Of a DNA stretch of 64,000 bases, positions 1-8,536 are shown piece by piece. The notes below the pieces were generated by a model. The model saw only the letters and a list, made by a program, of their open reading frames with translations, searched no databases and was not told where the DNA came from. The translations under genes and the position numbers were made by a program. Source of the DNA: Shewanella basaltis (GTDB lineage Bacteria; Pseudomonadota; Gammaproteobacteria; Enterobacterales; Shewanellaceae). Position 1 is the stretch's first letter. Every line of letters starts with the position of its first letter. The stretch covers positions 1 through 64,000 of the forward strand of contig NZ_JAKILA010000011.1 in NCBI RefSeq assembly GCF_023283885.1, written 5' to 3'.

Positions 1-57
1 GTATCGCCGATGGTAGTGTGGGGTCTCCCCATGTGAGAGTAGGTCATTTCCAGGCGC
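1..57 (+). rRNA. rrf: 5S ribosomal RNA, 3' part
   Basis: The first ~57 bases match the 3' half of gammaproteobacterial 5S rRNA (GATGGTAGTGTGGGGTCTCC, then a GAGAGTAGG segment and a closing CCAGGC). The gene is cut by the window start, so an rRNA operon should lie just upstream. The exact 3' end is approximate. Confidence 0.9.
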
Positions 58-66
58 CTAATATAC

Positions 67-104
67 GAAAAATCCCCAGCACTGCGTGTTGGGGATTTTT
101 TCGT
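67..104 (+). terminator. rRNA operon terminator
   Basis: An A/T-flanked hairpin (AAAAATCCCCA ... TGGGGATTTTT) directly follows the 5S rRNA and ends in a T-run. This is a standard intrinsic terminator for the rRNA operon. Confidence 0.85.
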
Positions 105-140
105 TTATCTATCTGTAAATATTTATCCGTCTGTAAATAA

Positions 141-285
141 TACCATTCCGCGAAAAATTGTGATCTAATTGCTATATCTGTTACTCACCTTTTTTAGCAA
201 TGAAACAACACACCAGTTTCGAATTAATCAGGCTATCCAAGCAAACAGCAGATGCTCGGATGCGTTTACGATTATACCATTCCGC
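141..285. repeat. Two copies of a TACCATTCCGC motif (IS-end remnants)
   Basis: TACCATTCCGC occurs at 141-151 and 275-285, each preceded by A/T-rich sequence. The second copy lies immediately outside the stop codon of an IS630-type transposase remnant, where an inverted-repeat end would be expected. The shorter TATACCATTCC core recurs at 32354-32363 and, reversed, at 53712-53722. I infer that these are ends of decayed insertion sequences. The rest of 105-289 shows no gene. Confidence 0.4.
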
Positions 286-289
286 ATAA

Positions 290-403
290 CTAAGTGATCA
301 TTGTTGCCCACTGTCGATGGCATAATTTTTTCACACGCTCTTTATCTTCAATGAATGCACTCCATGCCTCACTACAGGCATCGACTATTGACTCGTAACC
401 TTC
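290..403 (-). pseudogene. IS630-family transposase, C-terminal remnant
   Basis: Read on the reverse strand, this stretch encodes about 37 residues ending in a stop: EGYESIVDACSEAWSAF, then a tail with VKKLCHRQWATM. This resembles the extreme C-terminus of IS630/Tc1-type transposases. The reading frame stops exactly at the left end of the IS3-type element that starts at 404. The rest of the transposase is not recognisable on the other side of that element, so this is a scrap rather than a gene split in two. The family assignment is from recall of the motif; confidence is moderate. Confidence 0.55.
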
Positions 404-1599
404 TGTAACCATCCCTTATATAGATCATATTTTAAGAGAGTTTTCCTCATTTAATCGCTCATACATCTTGGGCGGTAGATCGTTCAGTGATTCATGTGTC
501 CGATCATAATTATATTCTTCAATCCAACTATCTGTGATTTCGCTAACTTCAGTCAAGCTATTGAACAAATAAAAGCCTAATACTTCATTTCGATAAGTCC
601 GATTAAATTGTTCAATATACGCATTCTGCGTCGGTTTCCCTGGCTTAATAAAATCTAACTTAATGCCATGTTATTCTGCCCAAACCTCAAGCGCGTTTGA
701 AATAAACTCCGGTCCATTATCTTGCCTTAAGCGCTTTGGATAACCTCGATAGGCGGCAATCCGGTCAAGCACGCGTATCACTTGCTGCGCTGGCAAACTC
801 GAATCAACTTCGATAGCTAAAGCTTCACGATGGTAGTCATCAATGACATTAAATGTTCTAAACGACTTTCCTGAGAATAAGTTGTCACTCATAAAATCCA
901 TCGACCAGCATTCATTTGCCTTTGCTGGAACTGATAACGGCTCTGGCTCACGAGAAGGTAAGCGTTTTTCCCCTTTACGTCGTACGTTAAGCTATAAACC
1001 ACCATAAACACGGTACACGCGTTTATGGTTCCATTTATGACCTAGGAGCCGTAGGTGTCAGAATATCTTCCTAAATCCATAACCTCTATGCTTCTCTGCA
1101 ACATCTGATACGGCCTCAATGATGCTATTATCATCGATACGTTTACGTTGATAATAAAATGTGCAACGACTGATCCGTAACGCATCACAAGCCAACACAA
1201 CTCCTAGGCCAAACTCATGAATGGCATAGTGGGCTAACACCGTCCGCTCTGCTGGCTTTATAGCTTTTTTTCAACAATATCGCTGAGTGCCATGTTTTGC
1301 AAACTGACATCTGCAAACATCTTTTTAAGTTTGGCATTCTCAGCTTCTAATTCACGCATACGAGTTAAATCAGATGCTTGCATACCACCATATTTAGATT
1401 TCTATTTGTAATAGGTGCTTTGACCCACATTATGTTTGCGGCATAACTCAGGCACCGTCAGTGCGCTAGAATCGCCTTCTTTGAGTATGTTGATAATTTG
1501 GCTTTCAGTAAAACGTGTCTTTTCCATGTGATTATCTATTTGGTTTAGTGTAAATGGAAAACTCTATTTAAAACATTCTGATTTTAAGGGAGGGTTACA
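404..1599 (-). mobile_element. IS3-family insertion sequence (IS407-like), inactivated
   Basis: The element is 1196 bp with imperfect terminal inverted repeats (TGTAACCATCCCTTA at 404-418; reverse complement of TAAGGGAGGGTTACA at 1585-1599). It carries an orfA/orfB pair on the reverse strand in the usual IS3 arrangement. The four bases outside each end are CTTC and ATTC, so a 4-bp target duplication with one later change is possible. It sits between the 5S rRNA and tRNA-Trp genes. Both transposase frames contain stop codons, so it cannot move by itself. Confidence 0.85.
425..1527 (-). pseudogene. IS3-family transposase orfA/orfB with four in-frame stops
   Basis: orfA (1258-1527) begins MEKTRFTESQIINILKEG and has the helix-turn-helix and leucine-zipper region of IS407-group OrfA. 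A TAG at 1402-1404 stands where the family has Trp in YYKWK. An A7G run at 1264-1271 near the orfA end fits the programmed -1 slip into orfB. orfB (to 425) keeps the DDE residues: D in WSMDF, D in RQDNGPEF and E in NAYIEQFN. It is broken by a TGA (1058-1060), a TAG (about 992) and a TAA (671-673). No frameshifting indel is needed to read it through. The decay is therefore by point nonsense changes, giving a dead but fairly recent copy. Confidence 0.85.
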
Positions 1600-1720
1600 A
1601 TTCAATTAGTCATGTTTTTTAGCGCAATGGCATTATTACGTCTTTTATTTTACTCACTCCCAATACGCTTATTGAACTGCCTGAAAAAACTGCAATTGAA
1701 CTGATATATTAAAAAAGTAC

Positions 1721-1749
1721 TTTACCTTTGGAAGGGGTTTTAGCATAAT
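1721..1749 (+). promoter_or_regulatory. Promoter of tRNA-Trp
   Basis: TTTACC at 1721-1726 and CATAAT at 1744-1749 are spaced by 17 bases and followed by a G/C-rich stretch (GCCCC), as in stable-RNA promoters. It lies 14 bases before the tRNA, so tRNA-Trp should be transcribed independently of the rRNA operon. The rest of 1600-1720 shows no gene. Confidence 0.6.
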
Positions 1750-1762
1750 GCCCCTCGTCAAC

Positions 1763-1839
1763 AGGGGTGTAGTTCCAATTGGTAGAACAGCGGTCTCCAA
1801 AACCGATGGTTGCGGGTTCGAGTCCTGCCACCCCTGCCA
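1763..1839 (+). tRNA. trpT: tRNA-Trp (CCA)
   Basis: A 77-nt cloverleaf begins AGGGGTGTAG and has anticodon loop CTCCAAA (anticodon CCA), T-arm GGTTCGAGTCC and an encoded CCA end. Acceptor AGGGGTG pairs with CACCCCT. Confidence 0.95.
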
Positions 1840-1850
1840 AATTTAGAAGG

Positions 1851-1882
1851 CCTAGCAGAAATGCTAGGTCTTTGTCTTTTTG
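1851..1882 (+). terminator. Terminator after tRNA-Trp
   Basis: Hairpin CCTAGCA/GAAA/TGCTAGG is followed by a T-rich tract (TCTTTGTCTTTTT), 12 bases after the tRNA. It is an intrinsic terminator. Confidence 0.8.
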
Positions 1883-2121
1883 CATTTGATGAATGAGTTT
1901 TCTCTATTTTCATTCCTATGGATACATCCAAACTTTTCTTATTTTCCCCACCTTTTAACCGAAAATATTGAATTGTCTATAAGCATTATCTGTTTAAAAT
2001 TCAACGGATATGCGTAGCCGGATCTTTCAATATGGTATTTGATCACATTAATACACCGATGGATATCTTATTTTATAGCAACGGACAATGCTATTTTGTT
2101 TAATTATAAGGTGGGGTATGT

Positions 2122-2361
2122 ATGGAAATCAAAATACTCGGAACAGGTTGCACCAAATGTCAAAAACTGACCGAAACAACGGTTGAAGCTGTGAAAGCTT
2201 TGGGTGTTGATGTGGAGGTGTTGAAAGTAACAGATGTTGCTAAAATCATGGAATATAATGTGATGTCTACTCCGGCTCTGGTGGTTGATGATAAGGTTGT
2301 ATTAAGCGGTAGGCTTGCAAGCGTAGATGAAGTTGTATCATTACTAAAAGCGTATATTTAA
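2122..2361 (+). CDS. Thioredoxin-like redox-active disulfide protein
   Basis: A 79-residue protein of the small thioredoxin_3 / redox-active disulfide protein 2 type. It opens with beta strand EIKILGTGC followed by C10-T-K-C13, the CxxC active site, and has the cis-proline segment STPALVVDD near residue 50. It is cytoplasmic, with no signal sequence. The start has a good ribosome site (AAGGTGGG). In many bacteria this protein is encoded beside an UPF0718/ArsP-like permease; here that permease lies 2.1 kb downstream with arsB between them on the opposite strand. A role with the permease in metalloid handling is inference. The only other features in 1883-2121 are A/T-rich sequence and a likely promoter. 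Confidence 0.8.
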   Translation: MEIKILGTGCTKCQKLTETTVEAVKALGVDVEVLKVTDVAKIMEYNVMSTPALVVDDKVVLSGRLASVDEVVSLLKAYI

Positions 2362-2467
2362 TTGATTCATGCTTATAATGTATGGCCGAAGTGTGTTGAA
2401 TAATGAGTCTGCTTAGTTATAACAGCAAAAATACTATCGTTATCAAACTTGAGATGCTTTTTTATAG

Positions 2468-2494
2468 CAGGCACTAAAACAGATTTAGTGCCTG
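2468..2494. terminator. Hairpin between convergent trx-like and arsB genes
   Basis: A perfect 11-bp inverted repeat (CAGGCACTAAA / TTTAGTGCCTG, 5-base loop) lies between the two convergent genes. It has no convincing T-run on either strand, so it is only a probable terminator. Confidence 0.5.
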
Positions 2495-2503
2495 TTAGCA
2501 GTG

Positions 2504-3787
2504 TTACATAGTGAGGCGCAGTGCAAGTGCCGCGAGCGTGACAAATAACACGGGTAAGGTCATTACAATACCAACTCTGAAATAGTATCCCCAGGTGATT
2601 TTAATGTCTTTTTTAGCCAATACATGCAGCCATAACAAGGTGGCTAAGCTCCCTATTGGGGTAATTTTAGGACCCAAATCGCTGCCGATTATGTTAGCGT
2701 AAATCATAGCTTCTTTAATTACCCCTGTCGCAGTACTACCATCAATGGCTAATGCCCCAACAAGTACAGTTGGGAGGTTATTCATGATTGAAGATAAAAG
2801 AGCGATTAAAAAGCCTGTACCTATTGTTGACACCCAAAGCCCTTGCTGAGCAAATCCATTTAATATACTCGATAAGTAGTCAGTTAAACCGGCATTACGC
2901 AGACCATAAACAACTAAATACATGCCAAGCGAAAACACTACAATTTGCCATGGTGCTTCTTTTATGACTTTGCTGGTGTTGATGATATTCCCTTGTCTCG
3001 CAATTATATAGAGTATCAGGGCTCCAGCCGCTGCAACTAAACTGACCGGCACGCCAAGCGGTTCTAGACCAAAAAAACCAACCAAGAGCAGCGCTAATAC
3101 GCCCCAACCGGTTTTAAAGGTGTGCAAATCGTTAATTGCCTCTTTGGGGGCGCGCAGCTTTTGTATGTCATAAGTGACCGGAATATCTTTGCGGAAAAAC
3201 CAATGCAACATGACTAGGGTGGCAATAATGGCTGCTATATCAACAGGAACCATAACAGCGGCATACTGATTAAACCCAATATCAAAAAAGTCAGCTGACA
3301 CGATATTAACCAGGTTAGAGACAATTAAAGGCAGGCTTGCGGTATCAGCAATAAAGCCCGCGGCCATGACAAAGGCGAGCGTTGCCCCTTTGCTAAAGCC
3401 TAATGCTAATAACATCGCGATGACGATAGGGGTTAAGATGAGCGCGGCTCCATCATTGGCAAACAACGCTGCTACACTGGCACCTAATAGCACAATATAG
3501 CTAAATAATAACCGTCCGCGGCCGTTGCCCCAACGTGCAACGTGAAGTGCTGCCCATTCGAAAAAGCCTGATTCATCTAATAATAAACTGATAATAATAA
3601 CAGCGATAAATGTGGCGGTCGCATTCCAAACAATATCCCATACAACGGGGATATCGCCTAAATGCACCACACCTAAAAGTAAGGCGAGTATTGCTCCTAA
3701 TGAGGCACTCCAGCCAATCCCTAAACCCTTAGGCTGCCAAATGACTAACACTATGGTAAGAACAAAAATTGCTCCGGCCAACCACAT
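2504..3787 (-). CDS. arsB: Arsenite efflux pump ArsB
   Basis: The 427-residue integral membrane protein is very close to enterobacterial ArsB along its whole length: [20 protein letters not shown] at the N-terminus, [19 protein letters not shown] and [20 protein letters not shown] later. Length matches the family (~429). ArsB exports As(III) and Sb(III), alone as an H+ antiporter or with ArsA; no arsA is seen here. An AGGAGG ribosome site stands 5 bases before the ATG. It is a single gene in its orientation, with no adjacent arsR, arsC or arsD, which is unusual for arsB. An operator-like palindrome lies about 120 bases upstream of its start. Confidence 0.95.
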   Translation of the reverse strand: MWLAGAIFVLTIVLVIWQPKGLGIGWSASLGAILALLLGVVHLGDIPVVWDIVWNATATFIAVIIISLLLDESGFFEWAALHVARWGNGRGRLLFSYIVLLGASVAALFANDGAALILTPIVIAMLLALGFSKGATLAFVMAAGFIADTASLPLIVSNLVNIVSADFFDIGFNQYAAVMVPVDIAAIIATLVMLHWFFRKDIPVTYDIQKLRAPKEAINDLHTFKTGWGVLALLLVGFFGLEPLGVPVSLVAAAGALILYIIARQGNIINTSKVIKEAPWQIVVFSLGMYLVVYGLRNAGLTDYLSSILNGFAQQGLWVSTIGTGFLIALLSSIMNNLPTVLVGALAIDGSTATGVIKEAMIYANIIGSDLGPKITPIGSLATLLWLHVLAKKDIKITWGYYFRVGIVMTLPVLFVTLAALALRLTM

Positions 3788-3903
3788 ATAACCTCCTAAA
3801 CTGGTAGTTATTACTACCGTGAATCATAAAAACAGTGTTGATAATGGTTTGCTACTGAGTGTTTATTTCAGTATGTGAGCAATATATTTCACCGTAGATA
3901 GCA

Positions 3904-3923
3904 TATATGAAATTTCGCATATA
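3904..3923. promoter_or_regulatory. Operator-like palindrome upstream of arsB
   Basis: TATATGAAATTTCGCATATA shares the ATATGAA..TTC core with a second palindrome at 4358-4373 in front of the divergent permease gene. A common ArsR/SmtB-type repressor is a reasonable guess. No regulator gene is in the island. Confidence 0.4.
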
Positions 3924-4177
3924 CTATACGCCTGAAATCAATATAGTCAAATGTGTTGCAGCTTTTTTGTTTGTTCAACATGTTAATGATTAAGGTGTTA
4001 GTGGATACAGAGTTTGTTTAATTGGTTAACTGTTTACTTGACCAAGTGATAGGCGGGGTGGGTTGCTCAGTTAACTTCAACTGTTTTGCGGTTAATGGTT
4101 TGATGCTGTGTATTGACTGCTATGAATTATTTTGGGTTTTAAGTTTGGCAAAACCAATATGAAGTAATAATACCAAA

Positions 4178-4197
4178 CAGGATAAATAAGCGATCAG
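4178..4197 (+). repeat. Dispersed 20-mer, copy 1
   Basis: CAGGATAAATAAGCGATCAG here matches 19 of 20 bases, in reverse orientation, at 32590-32609. Both copies are intergenic and both are followed within 15 bases by a GTGAG/TGAG plus TATT segment. The rest of 3788-4357 shows no open gene. Confidence 0.5.
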
Positions 4198-4357
4198 AGA
4201 TTTCAGTGAGCGAGTATTTTACCTTCAACATTTGTAACCGCGTTATAAGCGATGTTCAGCAGTAAGAATGATCCCTTTTTTGTACGTAATGGCGTAACCA
4301 AGGAGCGCATTTATCTCGTTGGAGTGAGTTGTTAATTGTAAAAATTTGATCTAGAAC

Positions 4358-4373
4358 ATATGAATTTTCATAT
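4358..4373. promoter_or_regulatory. Operator-like palindrome upstream of the permease
   Basis: ATATGAATTTTCATAT is a perfect 7-2-7 inverted repeat 84 bases before the permease start. It is related to the 3904-3923 palindrome, so the two divergent genes are probably co-controlled. Confidence 0.45.
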
Positions 4374-4457
4374 ATAACCTTGATAATAGTGTCACCCAAT
4401 GGTTCTAATGTATAAGCATTTTAATCACGTTGTGCTTATATTTAAGGCGGTCAAACG

Positions 4458-5456
4458 ATGTTGCAAATTTTTTCTGATTTAGCAACGTGGCTCACTTACG
4501 GGATATTTAACTTAGATCCCAATACTAAGCTTGCCGATGCGGTTCATTTCTTTATTGAAGATACCACTAAGATTTTTGCACTGCTTGTGCTGATGATTTA
4601 TGTCATCGCTGTGGTAAGAGCCTCGCTAAATGTTGAACGAGTGAGAGACTATTTGGCCGGTAAAAATCGATTTGTCGGCTATTTTATGGGGTCGGTTTTT
4701 GGAGCTGTCACTCCTTTCTGCTCTTGTTCGAGTATTCCTGTTTTTTTAGGTTTCACCTCAGCAGGGATCCCGGTTGGGATCACCATGGCTTTTTTGATTA
4801 CCTCACCATTGATCAACGAAGTGGCGATTTTGTTGCTAATTAGCCTCCTTGGTTGGAAATTCACCGTGATTTACGTGGTTGTTGGTATGTCGGTTGGCAT
4901 ACTGGCCGGGGCATTTTTAGATGCGATTCACGCAGAGCGCTGGTTGCAATCTTTTGCGGCTAAAGCACTAGAGAGGGGCCAAGCACAAACGAATACGGGT
5001 CAGCCTAATGAGGTAACATCTATCTCGTTGACATTAGCTGAGCGCCATCAATTTGCGAAGAATGAGATGCTCGAGATATTTGGCCGGGTATGGCGGTGGG
5101 TCATTATTGGGGTTGGGTTGGGCGCAGCCCTTCATGGCTTTGTTCCCGACGGCTGGATTGAAACTCACTTAGGTCATGGTCAATGGTGGTCTGTTCCTGC
5201 TGCTGTATTGGTGGGTATTCCGTTGTATTCCAATGCCACAGGGGTTATCCCTATTATGGAAAGCCTTATTATCAATGGCTTGCCCATTGGCACCACATTG
5301 GCCTTTTGTATGGCGACAGTTGCTGCCAGCTTTCCGGAGTTCATCTTACTGAAGCAAGTGATGCAATGGCGCTTACTGATCATCGTGTTTAGTATTTTAC
5401 TGATTTCATTTACCCTAATTGGATGGATATTTAATTTTATCACCCCGATGCTGTAA
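4458..5456 (+). CDS. UPF0718 (DUF318) permease, ArsP-like
   Basis: A 332-residue protein with about eight to ten hydrophobic segments. The family motif TPFCSCSSIPVFLGF (C88 and C90) is followed by ITSPLINEVAILLL, and a second half-repeat has IPLYSNATGVIPIMESL. UPF0718 proteins include ArsP, which exports trivalent organoarsenicals, and YraQ-type proteins of unknown substrate. The three-cysteine arrangement of ArsP cannot be confirmed by eye, so the substrate is left open. The gene is divergent from arsB across a 670-bp gap with shared palindromes, which supports metalloid-related expression. Confidence 0.85.
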   Translation: MLQIFSDLATWLTYGIFNLDPNTKLADAVHFFIEDTTKIFALLVLMIYVIAVVRASLNVERVRDYLAGKNRFVGYFMGSVFGAVTPFCSCSSIPVFLGFTSAGIPVGITMAFLITSPLINEVAILLLISLLGWKFTVIYVVVGMSVGILAGAFLDAIHAERWLQSFAAKALERGQAQTNTGQPNEVTSISLTLAERHQFAKNEMLEIFGRVWRWVIIGVGLGAALHGFVPDGWIETHLGHGQWWSVPAAVLVGIPLYSNATGVIPIMESLIINGLPIGTTLAFCMATVAASFPEFILLKQVMQWRLLIIVFSILLISFTLIGWIFNFITPML

Positions 5457-5552
5457 TCTTACATCGGTTGGTTGTGGGGGATGTGTCTCTTTTTACCTAA
5501 GCGCTTAGCTGCTATGCTTAGCGATGAATGAAATGCTAATGATGAGAGCCTC

Positions 5553-5924
5553 ATGGACCAATCTGCTTTTTTAGATGCAATGAATATTACGCGTTGGCGT
5601 AGTGCTGATAAGCCGATAAAACCCTATCTTGTGTTACACGATCTTGACGCGGATCTTTCTGATGAATCGCTAATCAATGATGTATTGCGGCTATTGAACG
5701 TGAAGATAGCAGAGTGTGAATTTGATTGCGAAATGGTCAAAGGCCCTCAAGTTATTTGGGATATGCGTAAAGTGAAAGTCAGACCACGTGTGGCGTGGAT
5801 TGTCAGTGCACCTTTAAGTGAGTTACCCATTAATCCACAAGAGAAGCGTCAGCTTTGGCAGCAAATCATTTTACATATTGATAAGCAACAAACAGATAAG
5901 GAAGAGCGTAATGCACAACACTGA
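5553..5924 (+). CDS. holD: DNA polymerase III psi subunit
   Basis: A 123-residue protein with the short N-terminal helix segment of HolD (FLDAMNITRWRSAD) and a compact alpha/beta core. Psi bridges the clamp loader (via chi binding) and single-strand-binding protein at the replication fork. The sequence is poorly conserved between genera, so the call leans partly on position: rimI follows and overlaps it by 14 bases, the same holD-rimI pair found in enterobacteria. Confidence 0.8.
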   Translation: MDQSAFLDAMNITRWRSADKPIKPYLVLHDLDADLSDESLINDVLRLLNVKIAECEFDCEMVKGPQVIWDMRKVKVRPRVAWIVSAPLSELPINPQEKRQLWQQIILHIDKQQTDKEERNAQH

Positions 5925-6366
5925 AGCGTATTCTGTTTGTGTACTTAGTCCTGATAACCTGCCTGCGATGGCCACCATAGAAAACCAAGCCCATAGTCAT
6001 CCGTGGACTGAAGCGGGCTTAGCCGACTGCTTTGGCCCTCTCTATCGTACAATTGGAGTGATGCAGCATGGTGAGTTGCTTGGTTTTGCGATCGTGCAGC
6101 AGATTATTGACGAAGCCACTTTGCTTGATATCTGCGTTGTGCCAGCCTATCAAGGCCAGGGATTAGGTTTATTACTGATGCGACATATTTTGAGCGAAGC
6201 AAAACAAGCCCAGGCCGTTGTGATGATGCTTGAGGTGCGTGAGTCAAATACTTCTGCTAAAGGTTTGTACGAGAAAGTGGGTTTTAGTGAGTCAGGTAGA
6301 CGCAAAAATTATTATCAAACTAACAACGGTAATGAAGATGCTATTTTGATGGATAAACCATTTTAG
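5911..6366 (+). CDS. rimI: Ribosomal protein bS18 alanine N-acetyltransferase
   Basis: A 151-residue GNAT enzyme that acetylates the N-terminal alanine of ribosomal protein bS18. The acetyl-CoA loop is QGQGLG at 81-86, the LEVR strand is at 107-110, GLYEKVGF at 118-125 and RKNYY at 131-135, all typical of RimI. A longer in-frame start exists at 5818 inside holD, but the ATG at 5911 has an AGGAAG ribosome site and gives the family length. Translation is probably coupled to holD. Confidence 0.93.
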   Translation: MHNTEAYSVCVLSPDNLPAMATIENQAHSHPWTEAGLADCFGPLYRTIGVMQHGELLGFAIVQQIIDEATLLDICVVPAYQGQGLGLLLMRHILSEAKQAQAVVMMLEVRESNTSAKGLYEKVGFSESGRRKNYYQTNNGNEDAILMDKPF

Positions 6367-6390
6367 GCTTTACTTCGATATTGCAGACAT

Positions 6391-6420
6391 AAAAAAACAG
6401 CGCTTGGCGCTGTTTTTTTA
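6391..6420. terminator. Bidirectional terminator between rimI and lipA
   Basis: AAAAAAACAGCGC / GCGCTGTTTTTTT hairpin with A- and T-runs on both sides, between the convergent genes rimI and lipA. Confidence 0.9.
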
Positions 6421-6432
6421 TGTAAGTTTTGT

Positions 6433-7398
6433 TTACTTAACTTCTTTACCTTGAGCTTGTAGGTCTGCATGATAACTTGAGCGAACCAAAGGTCCACAGG
6501 CGGCATGAGTAAAACCAAGCTCGTCGGCAAGTGCTTTTAATTCATCAAATTCTGCTGGCGGTACATACCGTTCTACTGGTAAATGGAATTTAGAAGGTTG
6601 TAAGTACTGACCTAGCGTGAGCATCTCTACGTTGTGCGCACGTAAATCACGCAGCACTTGAGCGATCTCTTCGTTAGTTTCACCTAAGCCCATCATGAGT
6701 CCCGACTTAGTCGGTACATTTGGATGGCGATCTTTAAAACGCTTTAATAAATCTAACGACCATTGATAGTTAGCACCTGGACGGGCTTTGCGGTAGTGAG
6801 CAGGCGCTGTTTCTAGGTTGTGGTTAAATACATCAGGTGGCTCGGTGGCTAAAATGTCGAGTGCGGCATCAATACGGCCACGGAAATCAGGTACCAGAAT
6901 TTCGATTTTAATTTCTGGGTTTAACAGGCGGATTTCACGAATACAATCGGCGAAATGTTGTGCCCCACCATCACGTAAATCATCACGGTCAACAGAAGTG
7001 ATAACCACATATTTAAGTTTCATGTCTTTGATGGTTTGCGCAAGCTTAATTGGCTCTTGTGCATCAGGCTTGAGTGGGCGGCCGTGGGCAACGTCACAAA
7101 ATGGACAGCGACGAGTACAAATGGCACCTAAAATCATGAACGTTGCTGTGCCGTGATTAAAGCACTCTGCAAGGTTAGGGCATGACGCCTCTTCACAAAC
7201 TGAGTGTAGGCCATTTTTGCGTAAAGCAGATTTAATATCCAATATACGCTGGTTAGATGCCGGTAGCTTAACACGCAACCAGTCAGGCTTACGCAACATG
7301 GTTTCACGCTCAGAAGGCACCACTTTGACAGGAATACGCGCGACTTTTTCAGCATCGCGTAGTTTTACACCTGGTTGTAATCTTTCAGGCCTATTCAT
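6433..7398 (-). CDS. lipA: Lipoyl synthase
   Basis: A 321-residue radical-SAM enzyme that inserts two sulfurs into octanoyl groups on lipoyl domains. The radical-SAM cluster ligands are C94, C98 and C101 (CTRRCPFC). The auxiliary sacrificial cluster ligands are C68, C73 and C79. The C-terminal RSSY supplies the conserved serine ligand. It is the last gene of the long reverse-strand block; its start overlaps the lipB stop by one base, so the two are co-translated. LipB makes its octanoyl substrate. Confidence 0.98.
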   Translation of the reverse strand: MNRPERLQPGVKLRDAEKVARIPVKVVPSERETMLRKPDWLRVKLPASNQRILDIKSALRKNGLHSVCEEASCPNLAECFNHGTATFMILGAICTRRCPFCDVAHGRPLKPDAQEPIKLAQTIKDMKLKYVVITSVDRDDLRDGGAQHFADCIREIRLLNPEIKIEILVPDFRGRIDAALDILATEPPDVFNHNLETAPAHYRKARPGANYQWSLDLLKRFKDRHPNVPTKSGLMMGLGETNEEIAQVLRDLRAHNVEMLTLGQYLQPSKFHLPVERYVPPAEFDELKALADELGFTHAACGPLVRSSYHADLQAQGKEVK

Positions 7399-8054
7399 TA
7401 TTCTGCTAATCCTTGATGATGTACAAGTTGTTGATAACCCATAATTTGGCTAAAGGTTTGGATTAATTTATCGCCGGCTTCTTGCACGGTTTGCGGTCCA
7501 CCTAAGGCTTTACATTGCACCATTTCTAATCCGGCATAGCCACAAGGGTTAATACGCTGAAACGGGGCTAGGTCCATGTCGACATTGAGTGCTAAACCAT
7601 GAAACGAACAACCTTTACGAATACGTAGCCCTAATGAAGCGACTTTTCTTTCGTCGATATACACGCCAGGTGCGTCGGCTTTGGCATAGGCCTTGATGTC
7701 GTATTGCGCTAACATATCAACAATACTTTGCTCAATATGATTAACCAATTGGCGCACGCCTAGTTTATTACGTTTGATATCAATGAGTGGATATACCACT
7801 AGTTGGCCTGGGCCGTGATAAGTGACTTGACCACCACGATCTACCTGGATAACGGGGATGTTGCCGGGGTTGAGAATATGCTCACTTTTACCTGCTTGGC
7901 CTTGGGTGAATACTGGTGAGTGCTCAACAATCCACAATTCGTCTTGGCTGTCGTTGTCACGGGTGTCAGTATAGCCCTGCATGGCATGCCAAATAGACTC
8001 GTAGTCTTGCATGCCTAGGTGGCGAATGTGCAGTGTGTTTGCTTGCAAGGGCAA
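7398..8054 (-). CDS. lipB: Octanoyltransferase
   Basis: A 218-residue enzyme that moves octanoate from acyl carrier protein to the lipoyl-domain lysine. The catalytic pair is C171 (NPCGYAG) and K137 (RKVASLG); [12 protein letters not shown] at 73-84 lines the substrate site. The start is TTG at 8054, with AGGGGA seven bases upstream; no ATG gives the full N-terminus. It sits between ybeD and lipA as in enterobacteria. Confidence 0.97.
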   Translation of the reverse strand: MPLQANTLHIRHLGMQDYESIWHAMQGYTDTRDNDSQDELWIVEHSPVFTQGQAGKSEHILNPGNIPVIQVDRGGQVTYHGPGQLVVYPLIDIKRNKLGVRQLVNHIEQSIVDMLAQYDIKAYAKADAPGVYIDERKVASLGLRIRKGCSFHGLALNVDMDLAPFQRINPCGYAGLEMVQCKALGGPQTVQEAGDKLIQTFSQIMGYQQLVHHQGLAE

Positions 8055-8131
8055 CGTCTCCCCTAGGTAAGTGGTGTGATTAATTCTTGAGTATTATACT
8101 CAAGTTTTACGCAAATGCTGACTCTTTTGAG

Positions 8132-8410
8132 TTACAGGACGCGTTTTACACCTTCAATAGCGGCAAGATCGATATACGCTTTTTCAATGTGCTCTTTACT
8201 GGTAACGGTAATGCGAATCGTGACCGAATAGTAACTGCCTTTACTCGATGCTTTTACGGTTGGTACATAATCACCAGGCGCAAGTTGTTGGGCAACCGCA
8301 ACAACGCGATCGGCAAGTGTGTCATCGGCATCACCAATCACTTTGAATGGGCATGAATTTGGAAATTCCATCACTTGGTCAAAAGTTGTATCTAACATTG
8401 GTTTACTCAA
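8132..8410 (-). CDS. ybeD: UPF0250 (DUF493) protein YbeD
   Basis: A 92-residue ferredoxin-like alpha/beta protein that matches YbeD (start [20 protein letters not shown], middle [14 protein letters not shown]). The molecular function is not established; the ACT-like fold suggests a regulatory role. The gene lies between dacA and lipB, the conserved position, and is possibly co-transcribed with lipB-lipA from a promoter in the dacA-ybeD gap. Confidence 0.93.
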   Translation of the reverse strand: MSKPMLDTTFDQVMEFPNSCPFKVIGDADDTLADRVVAVAQQLAPGDYVPTVKASSKGSYYSVTIRITVTSKEHIEKAYIDLAAIEGVKRVL

Positions 8411-8477
8411 TTAGGTTGGCTATCTCTTAAATATGGTGGTGATTATACCCGATTCAAGCCTGTTAGGGCTTAAAAAA

Positions 8478-8503
8478 TTAAAGCCGCATTTATGCGGCTT
8501 TAA
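8478..8503 (-). terminator. Terminator after dacA
   Basis: Hairpin TTAAAGCCGCAT / ATGCGGCTTTAA followed on the reverse strand by TTTTTTAAG. It separates dacA from the downstream ybeD-lipB-lipA genes. Confidence 0.85.
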
Positions 8504-8536
8504 TTGGTTGATTCAAATGTAGTTTACTAAATAAGT

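Noticed and set aside
1258..1527. Reading the IS3 orfA/orfB stops as recoding (selenocysteine or suppression)
   Set aside because: Three different stop codons (TAG, TGA, TAA) are involved and no SECIS-like structure is seen; plain decay explains all of them.
2041..2121. A regulator gene or riboswitch in front of the thioredoxin-like gene
   Set aside because: The region is A/T-rich with no open frame of useful length and no recognisable aptamer fold.
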